This document shows positions 30,320 to 33,809 of a DNA stretch of 33,809 nt, piece by piece. This DNA comes from Chloroherpeton thalassium (GTDB taxonomy: Bacteria; Bacteroidota; Ignavibacteria; Kapaibacteriales; UBA2268), in the NCBI GenBank assembly GCA_020720105.1, contig DYPF01000002.1, forward strand, positions 4,473 through 38,281. Reading direction: 5' to 3'. The translations under genes were made by a program, and so were the position numbers. Under the pieces are notes generated by a model, which saw nothing but the letters and a program-made list of their open reading frames with translations, ran no database searches and was not told the origin of the DNA. The number at the start of each line of letters is the position of its first letter. Within the stretch, counting starts at the first letter, position 1.

Positions 30320-31984
30320 TTATGGTGCTGGTAAAACTGGTGGTTTTGCTTGTGATTTTAACTTCTTCTGAACTTCGATTCTTGATACCAATATTGATGG
30401 TGAGCAAGCAGAAACTGGCACTCCACCCGATTCTGCGCCACAAATGCCATTGAATACGCCCATATCATTACCAACTCCAACAATGTTAGCAAATGTTGTT
30501 AATGGTGTTCCAATTAAATCCACACCACGAACTAATTCATCGGGTCTGCCATCTGCATACACTTTATAAACAACCAGAGGAGTAACATTAAAAGCGTTAG
30601 GAATATGGCGATTAGTGAAAGTAAAGCCACCCGAAACCTCAACAAAGTACAATCCGTATTCTTTGCCTTGCTCCTTTGCTATTTTGCGTAATTCTTCTTT
30701 TAAATTATCAAAGGTTTGTATCTTAGAACTTTCTACAATCAAATTTGATTGACGAGTAACAGGTGAATAGCCCGGTGCTTTTCGTCCATGACCATTTGAA
30801 TTATCGAAACCCTCAATTGGAGTGCGGGACATCAAAAAGTTCGAAAAAACTCCATCTTTTACCACATCAACTTTGCTTGCCTTTGTACCTTCATCATCGT
30901 ATTGATAGTATCCAGCTAATTGTGTATTATTCAATTCTCGTTTTGTTGGATCAAAAATTATGCTCATATACTCTGGCAGAATTTTTGTCCCAACCGATTT
31001 TTTGAATGTTTGGCTTGAACTTGGATCTTTCTCGCGATGTCCTTCCACTCTATGACCAAAAATCTCATGGAAAAATACACCCGAAGCTCTGCCAGATAGC
31101 AAAGCAGGACCAGTGAACACATCTGCATAAGGTGCAGTTCGCAATTTGTCAAGTAAGTCAATCATTTCATCAATACTTTTTTCAATTGTTTGAGTATTCG
31201 GCAAAGAATCAGGGTTGAAAGCAAAGAAACTATGATAAAGTGGAAGTGTCATTCCGTCATCGGCTTTTGTATCGGCGGTAACAAAAATATAAAAATAACT
31301 TTCTGATGTATAAAGTTTTGTACCTTCGCTTGAAACAATTGTTTTAACTTTGGAATTTCCAAATAATGAAACAGATGAATTCAATATCCATTTGTGTGAA
31401 TTGAATTTTGACGATAATTTGTTTAGGATTGGCTCCCATTTATCCAAATCAACTGTATATAATTGCTTGGGATAGATAGCAAATACTGGATTTGGTTGGG
31501 TGAAATCAGCAGAAGTGTCATCTTCCTGTACTTTAACTTTAGTATTAGTTAAAGCTTTCTCGTAGCGTTCAATTGCATTTTTATATGCTTTATCTGTTGC
31601 AAACCACATTGTTTTGGCAATCAAACTTTCATCATCATTATAAGGTAACTCAATTCTACCAAAACTTGATGAAAAATTGAGTGGATTGCCACGAATTAAG
31701 TGAGTGTTGTCAAATTTATAATCGCCAACTCTAATTTGAATGTCAAGCATTCTATTGCTGTCTATGTTTTTACTTTCTGTAGCACCAAAGCTACTTGCAA
31801 TGCGATAACTCTTAGTTTCAGTTATATAATGTTCTAAGAAATAGGGGGGATTTTGATTGCTTTTTAATTCTTGCATTGTCCGAGCAATTTCTCTTTCAGA
31901 AATTTGGACAATTTTTGGAATATCCTTGGTCTGTGCAAATACAAATCCATAAGCTACCAAAAAGATAAATATTTTATTAATCAT
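30320..31984 (-). CDS. Exported TldD-family metalloprotease
   Basis: A 554-residue exported protein (signal INKIFIFLVAYGFVFAQ). The predicted zinc site is intact: GVFFHEIFGHRVEGH with H306, E307 and H311 (HExxxH), and the third ligand C515 in NGICGAESGGVPVSACSPSI. Family segments LLSGRASG, YYQYDDEGTKA (Asp-rich turn before VVKDGVFSNFLMSRTP) and NLIVESS are clear. TldD proteins cleave unfolded peptides inside a barrel-like heterodimer with TldE. The inactive paralogue is encoded 13 bp downstream. The mce gene lies 24 bp upstream. The peptide substrate is unknown, and the location should be periplasmic. Confidence 0.92.
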   Translation of the reverse strand: MINKIFIFLVAYGFVFAQTKDIPKIVQISEREIARTMQELKSNQNPPYFLEHYITETKSYRIASSFGATESKNIDSNRMLDIQIRVGDYKFDNTHLIRGNPLNFSSSFGRIELPYNDDESLIAKTMWFATDKAYKNAIERYEKALTNTKVKVQEDDTSADFTQPNPVFAIYPKQLYTVDLDKWEPILNKLSSKFNSHKWILNSSVSLFGNSKVKTIVSSEGTKLYTSESYFYIFVTADTKADDGMTLPLYHSFFAFNPDSLPNTQTIEKSIDEMIDLLDKLRTAPYADVFTGPALLSGRASGVFFHEIFGHRVEGHREKDPSSSQTFKKSVGTKILPEYMSIIFDPTKRELNNTQLAGYYQYDDEGTKASKVDVVKDGVFSNFLMSRTPIEGFDNSNGHGRKAPGYSPVTRQSNLIVESSKIQTFDNLKEELRKIAKEQGKEYGLYFVEVSGGFTFTNRHIPNAFNVTPLVVYKVYADGRPDELVRGVDLIGTPLTTFANIVGVGNDMGVFNGICGAESGGVPVSACSPSILVSRIEVQKKLKSQAKPPVLPAP

Positions 31985-32008
31985 TACTATCCTTTAATTT
32001 TAATTGTC

Positions 32009-32413
32009 TTAATATTTTGGTTGGCAAAGTTCGGTTAATACTCCATTTGTTGATTTTGGATGGAGAAAACCTATTAACATTTCGTGTGCTCCTTGCACTC
32101 CACTCTCGTTAATCAATTGGAATTCTTCATTTTTTAATCGTAAAAGTTCATTATTTACATCATCTGTTTGGAAAGCGATATGATGAATTCCTTCGCCTTT
32201 TTTTTCGATGAATTTGGCAATTGGAGAGGTTTCGTCTGTTGCTTGTGTTAATTCTAATCTTACTTCACCTACTTTGAATGAAGCAACTTTAACTTTTTGA
32301 TCTGCAACTGTTTCAGTGTGAATATCTTCTACTTGGAATAATTTTTTAAATGTAGCCAAAGAAATATCTAAATCTTTAACTGCTATACCGATATGATTGA
32401 TTGATTTAATCAT
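32009..32413 (-). CDS. mce: Methylmalonyl-CoA epimerase
   Basis: This glyoxalase-fold enzyme interconverts (R)- and (S)-methylmalonyl-CoA in propionyl-CoA metabolism. The 134-residue length is typical. Vicinal oxygen chelate repeats carry the expected metal ligands: H7 in INHIGIAVKDL, the second-module GIHHIAFQTDDV, and the C-terminal glutamate in GVLTELCQP. VRLELTQAT and FIEKKGEGIHHIA are diagnostic. Methylmalonyl-CoA mutase and decarboxylase genes are not in the window. It lies between the GlmU-like and TldD genes in the long minus-strand run. Confidence 0.94.
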   Translation of the reverse strand: MIKSINHIGIAVKDLDISLATFKKLFQVEDIHTETVADQKVKVASFKVGEVRLELTQATDETSPIAKFIEKKGEGIHHIAFQTDDVNNELLRLKNEEFQLINESGVQGAHEMLIGFLHPKSTNGVLTELCQPKY

Positions 32414-32435
32414 TTTAATTCTAAATTTTATTAAA

Positions 32436-33185
32436 CTATAATGAAAGATTATTTTGTAAATTTTCTAAATCTGTTAATTGGTTTACACCTTGGATTTCAT
32501 TAAAATCTGCAATGGAAAAAGCCTTAACAATGTGGTTTTGCTTGTATAAAATATCAATTACATCTGTTAAATAATACTCGTTTTGTGAATTATTATTGGA
32601 AATTTTTTTCAATGAATCAAAGAGTAATTTTGAATTAATCAAATAAATGCCCGAATTTATTTCTTTAATGGATTTCTCTTGTTCGTTAGCATCTTTTTCT
32701 TCGGTAATTCTGATAAAATTACCATTATTATTACGAATAATTCTACCATACCCATAAGGATTATCCGCAATACTTGATAAAACTGATGCCGATGAATTAT
32801 TTTCAAAGTGCATATTTATAAAATCTTGAGTAGTTGATTTGCTAAGCAATGGTACATCGCCCGATAAAATCAGAATATTTCCATCAAATTCAGTCAAATT
32901 GGATTCCGTTTGTGCAACAGCATGTCCCGTTCCTAATTGTTCATCTTGCGCTGCATATTCAAATTTTGGATTTTTGTGAGAAGCAATGAAATCAATTACT
33001 TGCTCTTTGTGATGTCCTACAATTACTACAACTTTTTCTGGATTCAGATTTGTAGATAATTCTAATACATAATCCAGCAATGGTCGATTTTTGAGTTCTA
33101 CTAATACTTTTGGGAGATTCGGATTATTCATCCTCTTTCCTTTGCCTGCGGCAAGGATAACTATTGCTAACTTGTTATTTGACAT
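32436..33185 (-). CDS. UDP-GlcNAc pyrophosphorylase-type nucleotidyltransferase (GlmU N-domain only)
   Basis: A 249-residue sugar-nucleotidyltransferase. The N-terminal signature is LAIVILAAGKGKRMNNPNLPKVL. Further GlmU uridyltransferase features are VVIVGHHKEQV, FEYAAQDEQLGTGHAV, ILILSGDVPLL, NPYGYGRIIR, ITEEKDA, EINSGIYLIN and NEYYLTDVI. It ends at the point where bifunctional GlmU would continue into the left-handed beta-helix acetyltransferase domain, which is missing. It should make UDP-GlcNAc (or a related UDP-sugar) from the 1-phosphate, with acetylation done elsewhere. I therefore do not use glmU as the symbol. It lies 9 bp after panD. Confidence 0.88.
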   Translation of the reverse strand: MSNNKLAIVILAAGKGKRMNNPNLPKVLVELKNRPLLDYVLELSTNLNPEKVVVIVGHHKEQVIDFIASHKNPKFEYAAQDEQLGTGHAVAQTESNLTEFDGNILILSGDVPLLSKSTTQDFINMHFENNSSASVLSSIADNPYGYGRIIRNNNGNFIRITEEKDANEQEKSIKEINSGIYLINSKLLFDSLKKISNNNSQNEYYLTDVIDILYKQNHIVKAFSIADFNEIQGVNQLTDLENLQNNLSL

Positions 33186-33194
33186 AGAACTATT

Positions 33195-33587
33195 TTATTT
33201 TTGAGTAATTAAGGATTTAGGTGAAGTCTTATGAGAAATTGATTTAACATTATTCTGCTTATCCACAAGAACAATTTTGGGTTGAAAATCTTGTATTTCA
33301 TTGTCTTCAAAAAAACCATAAGTGATAATTATTACTTCATCGCCAACAGCAACTTTTCTTGCAGCAGCACCATTTAAGCAAATATCCCGCTTGCCGTAGT
33401 CGCCTTCAATTACATAAGTATCGAAACGCTCGCCGTTATTAATGTTAAGCACCGATACCTTTTCATTTTCCAAAATATCGGCTATTTCCATCAACTCTTT
33501 GTCGATTGTAATGCTTCCTTCATAGTAAAGATTTGCTTCGGTTACTGTTGCTCTATGTATTTTTGATTTAAATAGTATTCTTTGCAT
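33195..33587 (-). CDS. panD: Aspartate 1-decarboxylase PanD (pyruvoyl enzyme)
   Basis: PanD makes beta-alanine for pantothenate and CoA synthesis. The proenzyme cleaves itself between G24 and S25, exactly where EGSIT occurs in YYEGSITID, to create the pyruvoyl group. Other family features: [54 protein letters not shown]. The 130-residue length is normal. It is the first visible gene of the minus-strand run panD - GlmU-like - mce - tldD pair - LOG. Upstream lie a palindrome and a TAATTTTG box. panB and panC are not in the window. Confidence 0.96.
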   Translation of the reverse strand: MQRILFKSKIHRATVTEANLYYEGSITIDKELMEIADILENEKVSVLNINNGERFDTYVIEGDYGKRDICLNGAAARKVAVGDEVIIITYGFFEDNEIQDFQPKIVLVDKQNNVKSISHKTSPKSLITQK

Positions 33588-33618
33588 AATTCTACCAAAA
33601 TGAATTATTTTAAACGAA

Positions 33619-33671
33619 TTACAAATTGTAAAATTTTAATTTAGAACTACACATTTCAAAATCTTACAATT
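33619..33671. promoter_or_regulatory. Inverted repeats upstream of panD
   Basis: TTACAA-A-TTGTAA (33619-33631) is a perfect two-armed palindrome. The right arm also belongs to a larger hairpin, 33624-33637 against 33658-33671, with 13 of 14 pairs and a 20-nt loop. Either could be an operator or an mRNA leader structure for panD, whose ATG lies 32 bp further. Everything is AT-rich, so confidence is low. Confidence 0.3.
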
Positions 33672-33672
33672 A

Positions 33673-33680
33673 CAAAATTA
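33673..33680 (-). promoter_or_regulatory. Putative -7-type promoter box (TAATTTTG) for the panD run
   Basis: The coding strand reads TAATTTTG, ending 85 nt before the panD ATG. The inverted repeats at 33619-33671 would then lie in the 5' leader. No -33 TTTG is visible at the expected distance. Confidence 0.3.
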
Positions 33681-33761
33681 ACTATAATCTCAAGATTAAT
33701 GATTAAATCAATTTTAAAAGTATAAGAATGAGTTTCGTGATTGTCCCATAAGTCAGCTTTA

Positions 33762-33802
33762 ATAAATCTCAAAAAAAAACTTTACGTTTTTGTTAGATTT
33801 AT
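33762..33802. terminator. Two-part hairpin near the window end
   Basis: An outer 8-bp stem (ATAAATCT 33762-33769 with AGATTTAT 33795-33802) encloses an inner 6-bp stem (AAAAAC 33775-33780 with GTTTTT 33786-33791) and a TTTAC loop. Intergenic position and A/T tracts suggest a terminator for a gene beyond the right edge. 33588-33809 holds no gene that I can see. Confidence 0.3.
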
Positions 33803-33809
33803 ATTAGAT

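Noticed and set aside
1-33809. CRISPR array, tRNA, rRNA, insertion sequence or prophage
   Set aside because: No regularly spaced repeats, cloverleaf, rRNA core sequence, transposase or integrase was seen in the window.

Overview
The window is an AT-rich (about one third G+C by eye), gene-dense bacterial chromosome segment. It carries 32 protein-coding genes, no rRNA, tRNA, CRISPR array or insertion sequence that I can see, and no gene-free stretch longer than about 235 bases. Several signs point to a Gram-negative of the Bacteroidota/Chlorobiota/Ignavibacteriota/Kapabacteria neighbourhood. These are a CMP-Kdo synthetase (outer membrane LPS), a GWxTD-domain secreted protein, a methylmalonyl-CoA epimerase, a Ccm-type cytochrome c maturation cluster, and recurrent TAnnTTTG (-7-like) boxes just upstream of first genes that lack Shine-Dalgarno sequences. 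Placement in a low-GC Kapabacteria-like lineage is inference, not proof.

Layout. (1) 28-5310, minus: purD, HPr (ptsH), enzyme I (ptsI) and ligA, packed as one operon. (2) 5447-7361, plus: DUF3108 exported protein, gatC, kdsB. (3) 7369-11287, minus: dnaB then topA. (4) 11372-11755, minus: an unrecognised 127-residue protein beside an intergenic region with a 16-bp palindrome, a 9-bp tandem repeat and a C-rich element. (5) 11990-16256, minus: a tightly overlapping operon nnr - vanZ-like - response-regulator/SpoIIE phosphatase - tgt. (6) 16350-19257, plus: membrane SpoIIE phosphatase, STAS antagonist and HATPase anti-sigma-type kinase, a complete partner-switching set without its target. (7) 19292-24350, plus: cytochrome c maturation (ccmC, an unlisted 50-residue ccmD-like gene, ccmE, ccmF), followed by two thioredoxin-fold proteins. 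(8) 24453-27203: queG (minus) and ruvX (plus), whose start codons are 2 bp apart, then the GWxTD protein. (9) 27258-33587, minus: panD, GlmU-like uridyltransferase, methylmalonyl-CoA epimerase, two exported TldD/PmbA-type proteins, a LOG-family protein and a GIY-YIG-like protein.

Most genes are housekeeping. The noteworthy biology is in variants. The tRNA-guanine transglycosylase has lost all four zinc ligands. CcmE is of the CxxxY rather than HxxxY type. The TldD-like pair is exported, with one subunit keeping the metalloprotease ligands and its neighbour losing every one. Two SpoIIE phosphatases in back-to-back operons suggest a local regulatory hub. tgt and queG together show that queuosine modification of tRNA is part of this organism's repertoire. 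I found no clear candidate for an entirely new multi-gene system; the best leads are these altered versions of known machines.
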